A DNA stretch of 64,000 nucleotides from Staphylococcus debuckii (GCF_003718735.1 NZ_CP033460.1:2356001-2420000); one strand, 5' to 3'; counted from the first letter of the stretch, positions 46,844-56,433 are shown. The notes: generated by a model not told the origin, from the sequence alone. Numbers and translations are program-made.

Positions 46844-46878
46844 AAAAAACCGCCGCAGCGGTTTTTTCTTACTTAATT
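46844..46878. repeat. Distal copy of a duplicated terminator
   Basis: AAAACCGC-CGCA-GCGGTTTT hairpin followed by TTCTTACTTAAT, matching 47168-47200 almost base for base over about 36 bp. It has no gene of its own; it flanks the far side of repeat cluster C. The preceding 46649-46843 stretch holds no gene that I can support. Confidence 0.8.
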
Positions 46879-46927
46879 TTAGGAGCAAGAGGTGTCGCTT
46901 TATCCTAATTGTAAGTTTGTTCCTAAT

Positions 46928-47132
46928 CTTGGCCAATATATCCATTTATTGGACACATTCGCCCTCATCTTGGCCAATATATCTGTTTATTGGACACATT
47001 CGCCCTCATCTTGGCCAATATATCTGTTTATTGGACACGTTGCTCCATATCTTGGCCAATATATACGTTTATTGGACACGTTGCTTTCATTCTTGTCCAA
47101 TATATCCATTTATTGGACACCTTGCCCTTATA
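46928..47132. repeat. Tandem 41-bp dyad repeat, cluster C (5 units)
   Basis: Units begin at 46928, 46969, 47010, 47051 and 47092 (exact 41-bp period). Each has CTTGGCCAATATAT (first bases vary to TGTCCAATATAT) and TTATTGGACAC, so TGTCCAATA-type arms, then a tail such as ATTCGCCCTCAT. All long open frames here are artefacts of a repeat whose period is not a multiple of three being read in each frame. Confidence 0.9.
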
Positions 47133-47167
47133 TCTCGCGGTCAATACATTCCGCTTCAGCCACAATG

Positions 47168-47200
47168 AAAAAAACCGCCGCAGCGGTTTTTCCTTACTTA
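47168..47200 (-). terminator. Terminator of the DUF1801 gene (proximal copy of the duplication)
   Basis: AAAAACCGC/GCGGTTTTTTT hairpin with T-run on the minus strand, 7 bp after the stop codon. The duplicated segment includes the stop codon region TTACTTAAT. Confidence 0.85.
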
Positions 47201-47794
47201 ATCATTCAAGCCCTTACCTTTTAAAATTAAAGGAATATATTTATCAACACGATTTTGTCGCGTAGAAGCACGTTTCGCTTGCCTGATTGTATACATATAT
47301 TGACGTTGACGCCCTGGCGTCAAATTATGAAACGCTTCATCCAACGCCTTATCCGCTTCCAATGCTTCCTTCAATTCTTCAGGCATATCGTATTGGTCTG
47401 TCGTTTTCATTTCTACTTTTCTACCGGATTGCTCCACAGCAACAGCTTCTTTGACGTAATCGCGGATTATATCCGTTTCTTCTATAATTTGTGCTACGGA
47501 AGTAAAACGCAACTGACGCGCAGCTTGCACATTCTTAGTTTGTTGTACTAATTTTTGATTAGGATCCGACAGTAGTGCTCCTTTATGAAAAAGCAATGCG
47601 CAATAATTTTTAAAGCCATGAATCAACACTACATTATGACCTTCATATGTATAACAAGGTTTCATCCATTTGTAATCCTCGACTAAGTCTGGCTGCTCCA
47701 TAATAATTTTTCTTAATGCTTCATATTCAGCTTTCCATTCTCCCGCCCTTTGGAAAAATGCGTCCGCCTTAGGATTTGTTCGTTTTTCAGTCAT
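47198..47794 (-). CDS. YdeI/OmpdA family protein (DUF1801-like)
   Basis: 198 residues, soluble. Central DUF1801/YdhG-like domain (DYKWMKPCYTYEGHNVVLIHGFKNYCALLFHKGALL near 35-70) and a C-terminal YdeI bacteriocin-protection-like part (LTPGRQRQYMYTIRQAKRASTRQNRVDKYI) with the typical basic helix. Family function is unknown. Start at 47794 (MTEKRTN), 8 nt after AAGGAG; the ATG six bases earlier is too close. Confidence 0.82.
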   Translation of the reverse strand: MTEKRTNPKADAFFQRAGEWKAEYEALRKIIMEQPDLVEDYKWMKPCYTYEGHNVVLIHGFKNYCALLFHKGALLSDPNQKLVQQTKNVQAARQLRFTSVAQIIEETDIIRDYVKEAVAVEQSGRKVEMKTTDQYDMPEELKEALEADKALDEAFHNLTPGRQRQYMYTIRQAKRASTRQNRVDKYIPLILKGKGLND

Positions 47795-48297
47795 CTCCAT
47801 TCTCCTTTTCATGTTTTGTACAATTGTAATATACCACACAATGTAGACATTATATCATTTTTCATTGTTTTTAAATTACACTTAATGTTTATATTGAAAC
47901 TTTTAAAAATTCTTTTGAAAGTTCTCCTTTTATAAGTGCAATCGCTTGCCGTTTCTTACTTCGCAGCTACTCAAAATATCACCAAGTCTAATCAATTTTC
48001 CTTTTCAAAAATGTATATTTAACTTTCCTAGATTATTCCGTTCTATTTTAATAAGCCCAATACTTCAAACCTTCTCTTAAGCAAGGACTCAATATTCACA
48101 ACCAATTAATATAGCGTATATTCATACATATTAATTAATAAATTCCGCCTATTCAACTCAATTTGACTTGAAAGGTCTAACTTGTATAATATCTTATCAT
48201 GCATTCATGAAATCCAAAAATCGCGTGTCACTTTTTAAAATTATACAACGCAGCATGTAGAAATTACTGTATGCTCGCAAATATTAGAAGACTTTCG
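47795..48297. other. 503-bp gene-free, AT-rich region
   Basis: Contains no credible reading frame. Near its right end is a promoter for the next gene: -35 TTGACT (48163-48168), 16 bp, perfect -10 TATAAT (48185-48190), giving a leader of about 100 nt. No T-box or riboswitch signature seen. Confidence 0.6.
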
Positions 48298-49956
48298 ATG
48301 GAAAATAATCATAGTAGTAAAATAAATCTTTCCCAACTTGTTTTGCTGGGACTTGGATCGCTTATTGGTTCAGGCTGGCTCTTCGGTGCTTGGGAAGCTT
48401 CATCTGTCGCAGGTCCGGCAGCAATCATTTCTTGGATTATCGGATTTATTGTTATAGGAACAATTGCCTATAATTACATAGAAATCGGTACTATGTTTCC
48501 GCAATCAGGCGGCATGAGCAACTACGCTCAATACACTCACGGGTCTTTACTCGGCTTTATTGCTTCATGGGCCAACTGGGTTTCACTCGTTACAATCATC
48601 CCTATTGAAGCCGTTTCAGCGGTCCAATATATGAGTTCATGGCCTTGGGATTGGGCGAAATTCATGGGAAAATTAATGCATAATGGTACGATCAGCACCA
48701 TTGGATTATTCGCTGTTTTTGTCATCATCATTATCTTCTCTTTACTCAATTACTGGTCAGTGAAATTATTAACTTCTTTCACAAGCCTGATTTCATTTTT
48801 CAAATTAGGTGTTCCGACTTTGACTATCATATTATTAGCAATTTCAGGATTTCACCCTGGTAACTACGGACATAGTTTGAATAGTTTCATGCCATATGGC
48901 AGTGCGCCGATCTTTGCGGCTACCACAACTTCAGGTATTATCTTTTCATTCAATGCTTTCCAAACGATTATTAATATGGGTTCTGAAATTCAACGTCCTG
49001 AAAAAAATATCGGGCGCGGCATTGTCATCAGCTTAACTTTAGCTGCAACTTTATACGTAGTCTTGCAAGTAATCTTCATCGGCTCTATGCCTGAAGGAAT
49101 GCTGGCCAAACACGGATGGAACGGTATTCAATTCAACTCTCCATTCGCAGATATGGCGATTCTGTTAAACTTGAACTGGTTAGCTATTCTATTGTATATC
49201 GAAGCGGTCGTTTCTCCATTTGGTACAGGTGTTTCCTTCGTAGCCGTCACTGGTCGTGTCTTGCGCGCGATGGAAAAAAATGGACATATTCCAAAGTTCT
49301 TAGGTAAAATCAATGAAACCTATAATATTCCGCGTGTAGCTATTATCTTTAACGCGATTATCAGTATGGTCATGGTTTCAATCTTCCGCTCATGGGGAAC
49401 ATTGGCTAGCGTTATTTCAACAGCGACTCTTGTAGCATACTTAACAGGTCCGACGACTGTTATTGCTCTTAGAAAAATGGCACCGAGTATGCATCGTCCT
49501 TTCAGAGCTAATCTTTTGAAAGTCATGGCGCCACTGTCATTTGTCCTTGCTTCACTAGCTATTTATTGGGCAATGTGGCCGACGACTGCAGAAGTCATTT
49601 TAATTATTATTTTAGGCTTGCCGATTTATTTCTTCTATGAATATAAAATGAATTGGAAGAATACGAAAAAACAAATCGGCGGCAGTTTATGGATTATTAT
49701 TTATCTCTTAATTCTTGCGCTGCTTTCGTTTATCGGCAGTAAAGAATTCAACGGTATCAATATAATTCATTATCCATATGACTTTCTTGTGATTACAATC
49801 GTGGCTTTAGTATTCTATAAACTCGGTACAACTAGCTACTTTGAAAGTATTTATTTCAGACGTGCCAAACGTATTAACACTAAAATGAACAAAGATATGA
49901 CAGAACGTTTGGATAATGAAGCAGAGGATTCAAACCAAGCCGGTGAAACTAAATAA
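48298..49956 (+). CDS. Amino-acid permease, APC superfamily
   Basis: About 552 residues, 12 or more membrane segments. LVLLGLGSLIGSGWLFGAW in helix 1 (the unwound substrate-binding segment) and IIFSFNAFQTIINMGSEIQRPEKNIGRGI are typical of APC transporters for amino acids or polyamines. The C-terminus is a charged tail (NKDMTERLDNEAEDSNQAGETK). Neither the ATG at 48298 nor the one at 48271 has a strong ribosome site; I chose 48298 because residues after it match the family start. Substrate not assignable. Confidence 0.85.
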   Translation: MENNHSSKINLSQLVLLGLGSLIGSGWLFGAWEASSVAGPAAIISWIIGFIVIGTIAYNYIEIGTMFPQSGGMSNYAQYTHGSLLGFIASWANWVSLVTIIPIEAVSAVQYMSSWPWDWAKFMGKLMHNGTISTIGLFAVFVIIIIFSLLNYWSVKLLTSFTSLISFFKLGVPTLTIILLAISGFHPGNYGHSLNSFMPYGSAPIFAATTTSGIIFSFNAFQTIINMGSEIQRPEKNIGRGIVISLTLAATLYVVLQVIFIGSMPEGMLAKHGWNGIQFNSPFADMAILLNLNWLAILLYIEAVVSPFGTGVSFVAVTGRVLRAMEKNGHIPKFLGKINETYNIPRVAIIFNAIISMVMVSIFRSWGTLASVISTATLVAYLTGPTTVIALRKMAPSMHRPFRANLLKVMAPLSFVLASLAIYWAMWPTTAEVILIIILGLPIYFFYEYKMNWKNTKKQIGGSLWIIIYLLILALLSFIGSKEFNGINIIHYPYDFLVITIVALVFYKLGTTSYFESIYFRRAKRINTKMNKDMTERLDNEAEDSNQAGETK

Positions 49957-49968
49957 GAAGAAGTATTT

Positions 49969-50000
49969 GAGACGGGATTTCTATCTCGTCTTATTTTTTT
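49969..50000 (+). terminator. Terminator of the APC permease gene
   Basis: GAGACGGGAT/ATCTCGTCTT stem then TTTTTTT. Confidence 0.88.
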
Positions 50001-50060
50001 GAAAAAATTTGTGTCTTAAAGAGCGGTAGACTATAGTTAAATCAAAAGGGGATGAACCAT

Positions 50061-51425
50061 ATGGATACGATTATACGTGAAACTGCTGCTGGAACTATTA
50101 AAGGAACATCACAAAATCAATTAGAAATATATTACGGTATTCCTTATGCTGAACCGCCTATTGATACAAACCGCTTCAAACATGCAGCGTTGAAAACACA
50201 TTGGGATAACAACAACTTAGATGCAACTTCATTCGGTCCCATTCCTCTTCAACCTTACAATAAACTTGAAACTTTCTTTTCTACACATAACCAAGATTTC
50301 GAACAAAGCGAAGACTGTCTTTATTTAAATATCTACAAGCCGGTATCTGCTGAACATAGTGAAACACTTCCTGTCATCATCTGGTTTTACGGAGGTGGCT
50401 TCCTTAATGGTCATGGATCTGCTGAGTTATATCAACCGCAGCACCTTGCTGAAACTGCACATGCCATTGTAATTACATTTAATTATCGTCTTGGTGCATT
50501 AGGTTTTACAAACTGGCACTTACTTAACGAAGATTATGATATGAATTGCGGACTTTCTGATCAGCTTGCTGTACTTAAATGGGTACAATACTTCATCCCG
50601 GATTTTGATGGTGATAAAGATAATGTCACTTTAATGGGGCAATCTGCGGGTGCGATGAGTATTCAAGCTTTAATGCATCTCAATGAAGCCGAACACCTTT
50701 TCCATAAAGTTATTTTAAGCAGCGGCACTCTCAATTTTGATTCAATTGAAAACAGCAGAGTCAACGCCTATCTTTTCAAAATGATGACAATGTTTCAATA
50801 TAATCAATCATTTGAAACTTTAACGACACCACAAATGATAAAAATAATGGATAAAGATTTGGAAGAACGCAAACCTTCGAAGGGACTTGAACTTTTCTAT
50901 CGTCCTATTTTCAACCCTGACACGATGTCAGAAAGCATTCTTGGTGACAAACCTGTCTTAGCAGGCTATACAGCTAGTGAGGGTGATATTTATATCCGCG
51001 GCAGATTTCATAAACTTAAGCCTAAACGTTTTATAGAAGTTGCAGAATTCAATGATATCAATATTGATACACAACTGTTCAACATCAAAAAGCATGACGG
51101 ACAAGCCGCAGCAATTACAGAGTATTATTTTAAACAGCCCTTGCTCGATTGGTTGAATCACTATTCAGGTTCAAATAAATGGCTATATCGCTTTGATTGG
51201 TCTAATCCCGCATCTAAAGATTTCAAATCGCCCTACCATATTCTTGATGTCATTTTCTGGCTCGGGCATCTCGATATTTTATCAACATATGGTACACCTG
51301 CTGATGGAGAAACACTTAAACTGGAAAATGAGATGCAAGAAACCGTAGGCAAATTTATAAGAAGCGGAGAATGCAGTTGGAAGCCATATACTCAATATGA
51401 CGCTTCACCCCATATTTTTAGATAA
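50061..51425 (+). CDS. Type B carboxylesterase (PnbA-like)
   Basis: 454 residues. Oxyanion loop YGGGF near 110-114, SEDCLYLNIY near 83, nucleophile Ser195 in GQSAG, and a late SPYHILDVIFW with the likely catalytic His. Matches the carboxylesterase type B family (B. subtilis p-nitrobenzyl esterase); no signal peptide, so cytosolic. Start at 50061 (MDTIIRETAAG), nine bases after AAAAGGGG. Slightly shorter than the usual 480-490 residues. Physiological ester unknown. Confidence 0.88.
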   Translation: MDTIIRETAAGTIKGTSQNQLEIYYGIPYAEPPIDTNRFKHAALKTHWDNNNLDATSFGPIPLQPYNKLETFFSTHNQDFEQSEDCLYLNIYKPVSAEHSETLPVIIWFYGGGFLNGHGSAELYQPQHLAETAHAIVITFNYRLGALGFTNWHLLNEDYDMNCGLSDQLAVLKWVQYFIPDFDGDKDNVTLMGQSAGAMSIQALMHLNEAEHLFHKVILSSGTLNFDSIENSRVNAYLFKMMTMFQYNQSFETLTTPQMIKIMDKDLEERKPSKGLELFYRPIFNPDTMSESILGDKPVLAGYTASEGDIYIRGRFHKLKPKRFIEVAEFNDINIDTQLFNIKKHDGQAAAITEYYFKQPLLDWLNHYSGSNKWLYRFDWSNPASKDFKSPYHILDVIFWLGHLDILSTYGTPADGETLKLENEMQETVGKFIRSGECSWKPYTQYDASPHIFR

Positions 51426-51454
51426 CTATCCACCTATAAATAAAATAGACATAG

Positions 51455-51490
51455 AAAAAAGCGCTCAATCTCTAAGGATTAGGCGCTTTT
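51455..51490. terminator. Shared terminator of the convergent esterase and MFS genes
   Basis: AAAAAAGCGC/GCGCTTTT stem; on the minus strand the left arm is made of the last codons of the MFS gene, whose TAA is in the loop. T-runs on both strands. Confidence 0.8.
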
Positions 51491-52672
51491 AGACTCTGCG
51501 GCACTCTTCGCCGGCGTATGCCGGACTTTTTTCAAGAAAAGAATAATAATAACGATAATAAAGCCGAGCAGACTTGAGCTGTAAGTTACAGCGTTGATGC
51601 CGATATGTGACACAATCAGCCCGCCGAGCATTCCGCCTGCTGCGATACCTGCATTCAAGCTGGACATGTTCCAACTGAGGACTTGACTGGCGTCTCCTTG
51701 CACGTGTTCAATAATACCGCTTTGGACTGCAGGGTTGGTACTCCATTGCATGACATTCCACACAAAGATAATGAGGATGAGCATCCAGGAAGCGGATAAG
51801 AACCAATTGATGATGGCCAAGGCGATGGCAAAGGTCAATGTGGCTGTCAGCAGCCAAGTCTTACTGGACCATTTATCAGCCAAGAAGCCTCCCATTGAGG
51901 TACCAAGCGTTCCAGCAATCCCATTAATCAATAGGACGAAGGATACGAATTTCAAATCGTGTCCGTTAGATAACATTAATGGATTGACGTAAACGAACGT
52001 AATTGAGTTAGCTGTCAACAATAAGAAGGTAATCGTTAAATATTTGATGACTTCAGTGCGATTAATAATTTTCGACTGCGGTGTTTGCCCGTTGCCTTGC
52101 CCATCTGATACATAGGCGAGTTCTGAAGCGGTCGGAAGATAACGCACCATCAACAAAGCAGCCAATACACTGATGACGATGATAAATACAAAGGTTGCAC
52201 GCCAACCGAGCCAACCGCCGAGCATTGTTCCAACCGGTACTCCGAGTACATTCGCGCCGCTGAAACCAGAATAGACAATACCAATCATCTTGCCGCGATG
52301 TTCCGGCGCTGTCAACATAGCAGTCAAAGCCAATACTTTAACTATAATCAAGGCCGCGGCTGCTGATGAAATAATACGTCCGATAATCAAGACAGCAAAG
52401 TTTGGTGAAATGACTATTAGTGCGTTACCGATGACAAATGCTACAATTGTCCATAACAACACTGACTTCGCATTAAAGCGATTCGTTATCTTAACCAAAA
52501 TCGGTCCGCACACTGCAAAGGTCACTGCATATAGTGTCACCAACTGACCGACCCACGCTTCTGACACATGTAAATCATGGCTCATCAAATTCATAATTCC
52601 AGCAACCATCATTTCCACCATGCCGACAATAAACACGCTGATGATAAAGGTCACAATACGCATGAAAGACAT
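51479..52672 (-). CDS. MFS transporter, DHA1 family (AraJ/YdhP-like)
   Basis: 397 residues, 12 helices. The start VFIVGMVEMMVAGIMNLMSHDL with Glu in helix 1, and GWLGWRATFVFIIVISV, place it with DHA1 exporters of sugars, drugs or metabolites. GGAGTGG ribosome site; a single-gene unit. Substrate unknown. Confidence 0.85.
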   Translation of the reverse strand: MSFMRIVTFIISVFIVGMVEMMVAGIMNLMSHDLHVSEAWVGQLVTLYAVTFAVCGPILVKITNRFNAKSVLLWTIVAFVIGNALIVISPNFAVLIIGRIISSAAAALIIVKVLALTAMLTAPEHRGKMIGIVYSGFSGANVLGVPVGTMLGGWLGWRATFVFIIVISVLAALLMVRYLPTASELAYVSDGQGNGQTPQSKIINRTEVIKYLTITFLLLTANSITFVYVNPLMLSNGHDLKFVSFVLLINGIAGTLGTSMGGFLADKWSSKTWLLTATLTFAIALAIINWFLSASWMLILIIFVWNVMQWSTNPAVQSGIIEHVQGDASQVLSWNMSSLNAGIAAGGMLGGLIVSHIGINAVTYSSSLLGFIIVIIILFLKKVRHTPAKSAAESKSA

Positions 52673-52784
52673 ACTCTGCCACTCCTTTCAAATGAAATTA
52701 ATTTGTAAATTCAACCTATCCATTATAATTGAAATTCACATAGAATGTAAGCCTTCCACTCTAATTCTTTTTTTATAAAAAGCA

Positions 52785-52812
52785 AAGCTGAGACGTTGTT
52801 ATGTCCCAGCTT
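52785..52812 (-). terminator. Terminator of fetAB
   Basis: AAGCTGGGAC/GTCTCAGCTT stem followed by TGCTTTTTAT on the minus strand; one more GGGAC-type hairpin of the sort seen at 40196. Confidence 0.75.
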
Positions 52813-52831
52813 TTCCAGAATATAATTTAAA

Positions 52832-53605
52832 TTATGCATTATCAGCATCGAGTGTGCTGCCGATAAGTTGATCGCGATGATTAAAGAATTGTTTATAGCT
52901 TAAGTAAGTAGCGATAAGTGCTGACATAATCGTTGCAGTCATATGGATGAATACTACTAATAATTGGAATTTGATGGCTTGAAGCGGATCCACTCCACTG
53001 ATGATCAAACCCGTCATCATCCCTGGTATAGAAACTAAACCATATGTTTTCACAGAATCAATTGTCGGAACAATCGCCATTTTAATACTTTCACGTACGG
53101 CTGATTTCGAAGCCAATTTCGGCGAAGCGCCAAGTGAAAGTTTGCATTCAATCGTACCATACTCGCGCACAAAGGAACGGTCTAAGTTCTGATATGCCAA
53201 GTTAATCGCGATTAAACCATTGTTCGCTAACATCCCAGCGATCGGAATCAATTCATTACCGGTAAATTTAATAGCACCTGCTGCTACAATAACAATTAAT
53301 GGCAATGCCGTACCGATAAAAATAGAAACAAAAGAAATCCAAAATACATTGTGCATCACTTTAGAAGCACGGCTGATGGTATTCCAAGATGCATTGACGA
53401 TAATCACCAAGACAAATAAAATCAATATCCATGGTGAATTCAAATTAAAAATAAAATGCAGAATAAAACCGAGAATCACTAATTGCACCACGGCTCTTAC
53501 AGATGCAATAATTAAATCTTTAGCAATATTCAACTTCTCTTTAATTGAAATTGCGATTGGTATAATCAGGAGCATTGCTGATATACATAAGGCTGTCGTA
53601 CTCAT
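52832..53605 (-). CDS. fetB: FetB/YbbM (UPF0014) family ABC permease
   Basis: 257 residues, about seven helices; VRAVVQLVILGFIL near residue 38 and SIPGMMTGLIISGVDPLQAIKFQLLVVFIHM near 193 are diagnostic of UPF0014. In E. coli FetAB exports iron and eases peroxide stress; whether the staphylococcal pair exports iron is not shown. Overlaps fetA by 4 nt. Confidence 0.8.
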   Translation of the reverse strand: MSTTALCISAMLLIIPIAISIKEKLNIAKDLIIASVRAVVQLVILGFILHFIFNLNSPWILILFVLVIIVNASWNTISRASKVMHNVFWISFVSIFIGTALPLIVIVAAGAIKFTGNELIPIAGMLANNGLIAINLAYQNLDRSFVREYGTIECKLSLGASPKLASKSAVRESIKMAIVPTIDSVKTYGLVSIPGMMTGLIISGVDPLQAIKFQLLVVFIHMTATIMSALIATYLSYKQFFNHRDQLIGSTLDADNA

Positions 53606-54270
53606 ACGTCAATGTCCCCCTTTTTATCTTTATTGATTTTGCCGTCCACAATATCAATACGTCGGTCAAAGTGTGACATGCTTTGATCGTAGCTATGTGT
53701 AATCCACATGATAGAAACACCTTCGTCTTTTGCCAAACCGAAAATCGCCTCTTCTGCCTTCTTCGTATTATCGGCATCTAGTGCGCTTGTTGCTTCGTCG
53801 AGTAATAAAATATCGGGTATGTACATTAATTGGCGTGCCAAACAAATACGTTGGCGTTCTCCGCCTGATAAAAATTCAACATGAGTATCCAGCTTATAAT
53901 CACCTAATCCGAAACTTGAGAGTAATTTCTTCGCGCGATCTGAATCGAATTTATCATTACGTGCTAATGCTGGAAATGCAAGATTCTCACCGATTGTCGA
54001 ATCAAATAATTCTGTAGATTGTGGCATATAACTGATTTGTCGCCGTAACGCTTCAGGTTTGAAATCTTTATAAGGTTTGCCCTTATAAAATAACTTGCCG
54101 TCTGTGGGACTGATTAAATTGTTCAATAAGTGAAAAAGCGTACTTTTACCACTGCCAGATGGACCCACGACGGCAATTTTCTCTCCATCTTTAACTGTTA
54201 AATCGATATGATCAATAATCATACGCTTGTCTACTTCATAGCAGACATCCTTTAATTCTAAAATAGCCAT
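53602..54270 (-). CDS. fetA: FetA/YbbL-type ABC ATPase
   Basis: 222 residues. Walker A GPSGSGKST near 36, Q-loop SYMPQ, signature LSGGERQR near 130, Walker B ILLLDEATSALD near 152, H-loop ITHS. Start at 54270 (MAILELKDVCYEV) behind AAAAGGGG. With FetB it forms a two-gene ABC system; no Fur or PerR box seen upstream. Confidence 0.82.
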   Translation of the reverse strand: MAILELKDVCYEVDKRMIIDHIDLTVKDGEKIAVVGPSGSGKSTLFHLLNNLISPTDGKLFYKGKPYKDFKPEALRRQISYMPQSTELFDSTIGENLAFPALARNDKFDSDRAKKLLSSFGLGDYKLDTHVEFLSGGERQRICLARQLMYIPDILLLDEATSALDADNTKKAEEAIFGLAKDEGVSIMWITHSYDQSMSHFDRRIDIVDGKINKDKKGDIDV

Positions 54271-54393
54271 ATCTTCTGCCCCTTTTCTAATACGTTGGAA
54301 AAAGTGTGTGTACACAATACCTTTCTATTCCCTTTCCTATTCAATTTAACATATTTGGTTTTTGAAAAATATGACAATTTAGAGCATATCAGT

Positions 54394-55140
54394 TTATTGA
54401 AACAGTTGTTGATAGATGATGGTCAATACAATTACACTATTATTGAGAATATGCAACATACTGGAGACTGCTAAATTTTTACCCGACTTAAAGTAGACAA
54501 ATACTAAAATGAAACCACCATATAAATAAGGAATAAATTCAAAAGGCGACGACCCTGCATGCAAGTGTAAAACTGCGAAAAACAGTGTTGATAAGATAGC
54601 TGCTCCGATATAAGTAATCTTCTTACCCAGTTCATGTATCAATACATGACGAAAGATTAATTCTTCGGCAATCGGTCCCAATATGCCAGTAGTTAAAAAG
54701 AGTACAGGCCATAACCACGGTGTGTCGAATTGTTGAATAATCAGAGATTGATTTTGTGATTCTTCAAATTGATAGTGTTTCGGCAAAAATTGCAAAGCAT
54801 AGGAATAAGCATGATCTACAATCAAGTAGACTATATAAGTAATAATAACGAGCCAGATATAGGCCTTCGCTTGCTTAATCCTTTCAATGATAATCGGAAT
54901 AATGTAAGATTGGTGCATTTTATAAAAAATATAAAACAACAACGAAAAACTAATAATGTCACCAAAGCCGCTCGCAATTGCATTACTGTTATGCGGAATT
55001 TTCATGTGGAAAGTTTCTATGACAATCAGCCCAACACCGAGTACGATAACTTGACCGACGTTAAGCAGTAGAAAATACAGTGGAATTAACCCAAAGTCAC
55101 GTTTCATGACTTTCGGCGAATCAAATGGATTGTTTATCAT
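54394..55140 (-). CDS. CPBP family intramembrane protease (first of a tandem pair)
   Basis: 248 residues, about seven helices. The Abi/CPBP motif EELIFRH near 164-170 (Glu-Glu and Arg of the metal site) and a downstream FAVLHLHAG supply the expected catalytic residues. Family members include Rce1 and staphylococcal MroQ and SpdA/B/C, which act in peptide signalling, immunity or wall control. Start at the ATG at 55140 behind AGAGGTG. Confidence 0.85.
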   Translation of the reverse strand: MINNPFDSPKVMKRDFGLIPLYFLLLNVGQVIVLGVGLIVIETFHMKIPHNSNAIASGFGDIISFSLLFYIFYKMHQSYIIPIIIERIKQAKAYIWLVIITYIVYLIVDHAYSYALQFLPKHYQFEESQNQSLIIQQFDTPWLWPVLFLTTGILGPIAEELIFRHVLIHELGKKITYIGAAILSTLFFAVLHLHAGSSPFEFIPYLYGGFILVFVYFKSGKNLAVSSMLHILNNSVIVLTIIYQQLFQ

Positions 55141-55240
55141 GATGTTCACCTCTAGATGTATATTTTCATTATTATATCATGCTAAATCTTAAAAATATTG
55201 TATTTATCTGCTCAAGAGGTATTTTTCGGCGTTGAAGATA

Positions 55241-55276
55241 AAAAAACTGCTGAGAGCGTTGCGCGTTCTCAGCAGT
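55241..55276 (-). terminator. Terminator of the second CPBP gene
   Basis: ACTGCTGAGA/TCTCAGCAGT stem with TTTTTT on the minus strand; it separates the two CPBP genes, so each has its own transcript. Confidence 0.88.
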
Positions 55277-55293
55277 CCTTTTCCCGTTAGGGG

Positions 55294-56094
55294 TCAAGTA
55301 ATATATTGAAAGACAATCGAAATGAAGCCTAATAAGTTAATCAGCATGTGCAATGAGATGGAGGCTGCTAAATTTCTGCCTGACTTCATGTATACAAAGA
55401 CGAGTGCAATGGCCATAATCAAGTAAGTGCCGTATTCGAAGGGGGAATGGGCACCTGTCACGTGCGTGAATGCGAAAAGCAGAGCGGAGATGACTGCCCC
55501 TGTGATATAGCCGATCTTTTTACCGAGTTCATGGATAATGAGATGACGGAAAATGAGTTCTTCTACAAATGGTGTCAGGATAACAATGTCTAAGAAGAGT
55601 ACTGGCCATGCCCATGGATTATCAAACATTTTTAAAATGACGAGTTGATTTTGTGTTTCGGTAAATTGATAGGCTTTCGGCAATAGTTGCATCAGCCCAT
55701 TGTAAGCAGCAGTCGCCAACATCATTGCGATATAGGCAGAGACAATCAGCAAGATGTGATGTTTCACCTGAGAAAATCGCTTGATGGCGAGTGGAATCAG
55801 ATATTTGCGGTGCATTAAATAGAAAATCAGTAGTAAGATGATTTCTCCGATTAATGTGCCTAATGTTAAAGTAAATGTTTCAGTCGTTTTGGGAATCTTT
55901 ACGTGAGTAGAATTGCTATATATCCAAAACGGCAGTATTAGTAGGAATGGTACGATATTTAATAGAATGATGTAAAGCGGGATGAGCCAAAAATCCCGCT
56001 TCATTACTTTTGATGTGTCATACGGTGTGCGTATTGTATTTGCAGCTTTCGATGGTTGCTTTGTATCTTTATTTCTTGCGGATGGATTCGACAT
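55294..56094 (-). CDS. CPBP family intramembrane protease (second of the pair)
   Basis: 266 residues. Shares with its neighbour the blocks VMKRDF.LIPLY near the start, LPK.YQF.E.QNQ, PWAWPVLFL and EELIFRH...HELGKKI, so the two arose by tandem duplication. EELIFRH near 180 and AFTHVTGAHSP carry the catalytic residues. AGAGGTG ribosome site before the ATG. An extra charged N-terminus of about 20 residues is absent in the neighbour. Confidence 0.85.
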   Translation of the reverse strand: MSNPSARNKDTKQPSKAANTIRTPYDTSKVMKRDFWLIPLYIILLNIVPFLLILPFWIYSNSTHVKIPKTTETFTLTLGTLIGEIILLLIFYLMHRKYLIPLAIKRFSQVKHHILLIVSAYIAMMLATAAYNGLMQLLPKAYQFTETQNQLVILKMFDNPWAWPVLFLDIVILTPFVEELIFRHLIIHELGKKIGYITGAVISALLFAFTHVTGAHSPFEYGTYLIMAIALVFVYMKSGRNLAASISLHMLINLLGFISIVFQYIT

Positions 56095-56433
56095 GATTTC
56101 ACCTCTGTTGTGAACTGGAGCGCTGGCTTTCGTGTGCGGCGGTGATATGGGTATATGAGCAGTGATGCGAGCTCGTGTGCGTGTATGATTTTGCGTGAAA
56201 GCGCTTTACATGGCTCCGATTGATTTATGTATACTTCAATGACAAAGTATATCATATATCGTGAAGCCATTTGTTAAGCGGAGATAAAAATTAAGGCAGT
56301 TGGGTCGGACGACGGGTGGGGCAGCCCAAAGTGTCGAGGCTCACATCGTCTGCCTATACAGTTTCCGCCCTATAACGCTCTCACTGCATCAAACTCTCCC
56401 TCTCTTCACATAATCCCTGGCCACTCACACCTC
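56095..56433. repeat. Gene-free region with a single diverged cluster-B-type unit
   Basis: The unit at 56331-56373 reads TGTCGAGGCTCACATCG, then TCTGCCTATACAG and the tail TTTCCGCCCTAT, aligning end to end with unit 1 of cluster B (29208). It is preceded by AAAGTGT as in the unit at 62290. The rest of the region (56095-56327) is mixed sequence with no supported gene. Confidence 0.7.

Noticed and set aside
46928..47132. Possible CRISPR array
   Set aside because: The units are contiguous with no unique spacers, each contains its own dyad, and no cas genes are present in the window.
46892..47265. Three overlapping plus-strand frames of 83-110 codons rich in a repeated IYWTH/GQYI pattern
   Set aside because: They are translations of the 41-bp tandem repeat in three frames; no ribosome site and no family match.
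54271..54393. Fur or PerR box upstream of fetAB
   Set aside because: No GATAATGATTATC-like or TTATAATNATTATAA-like sequence is visible.
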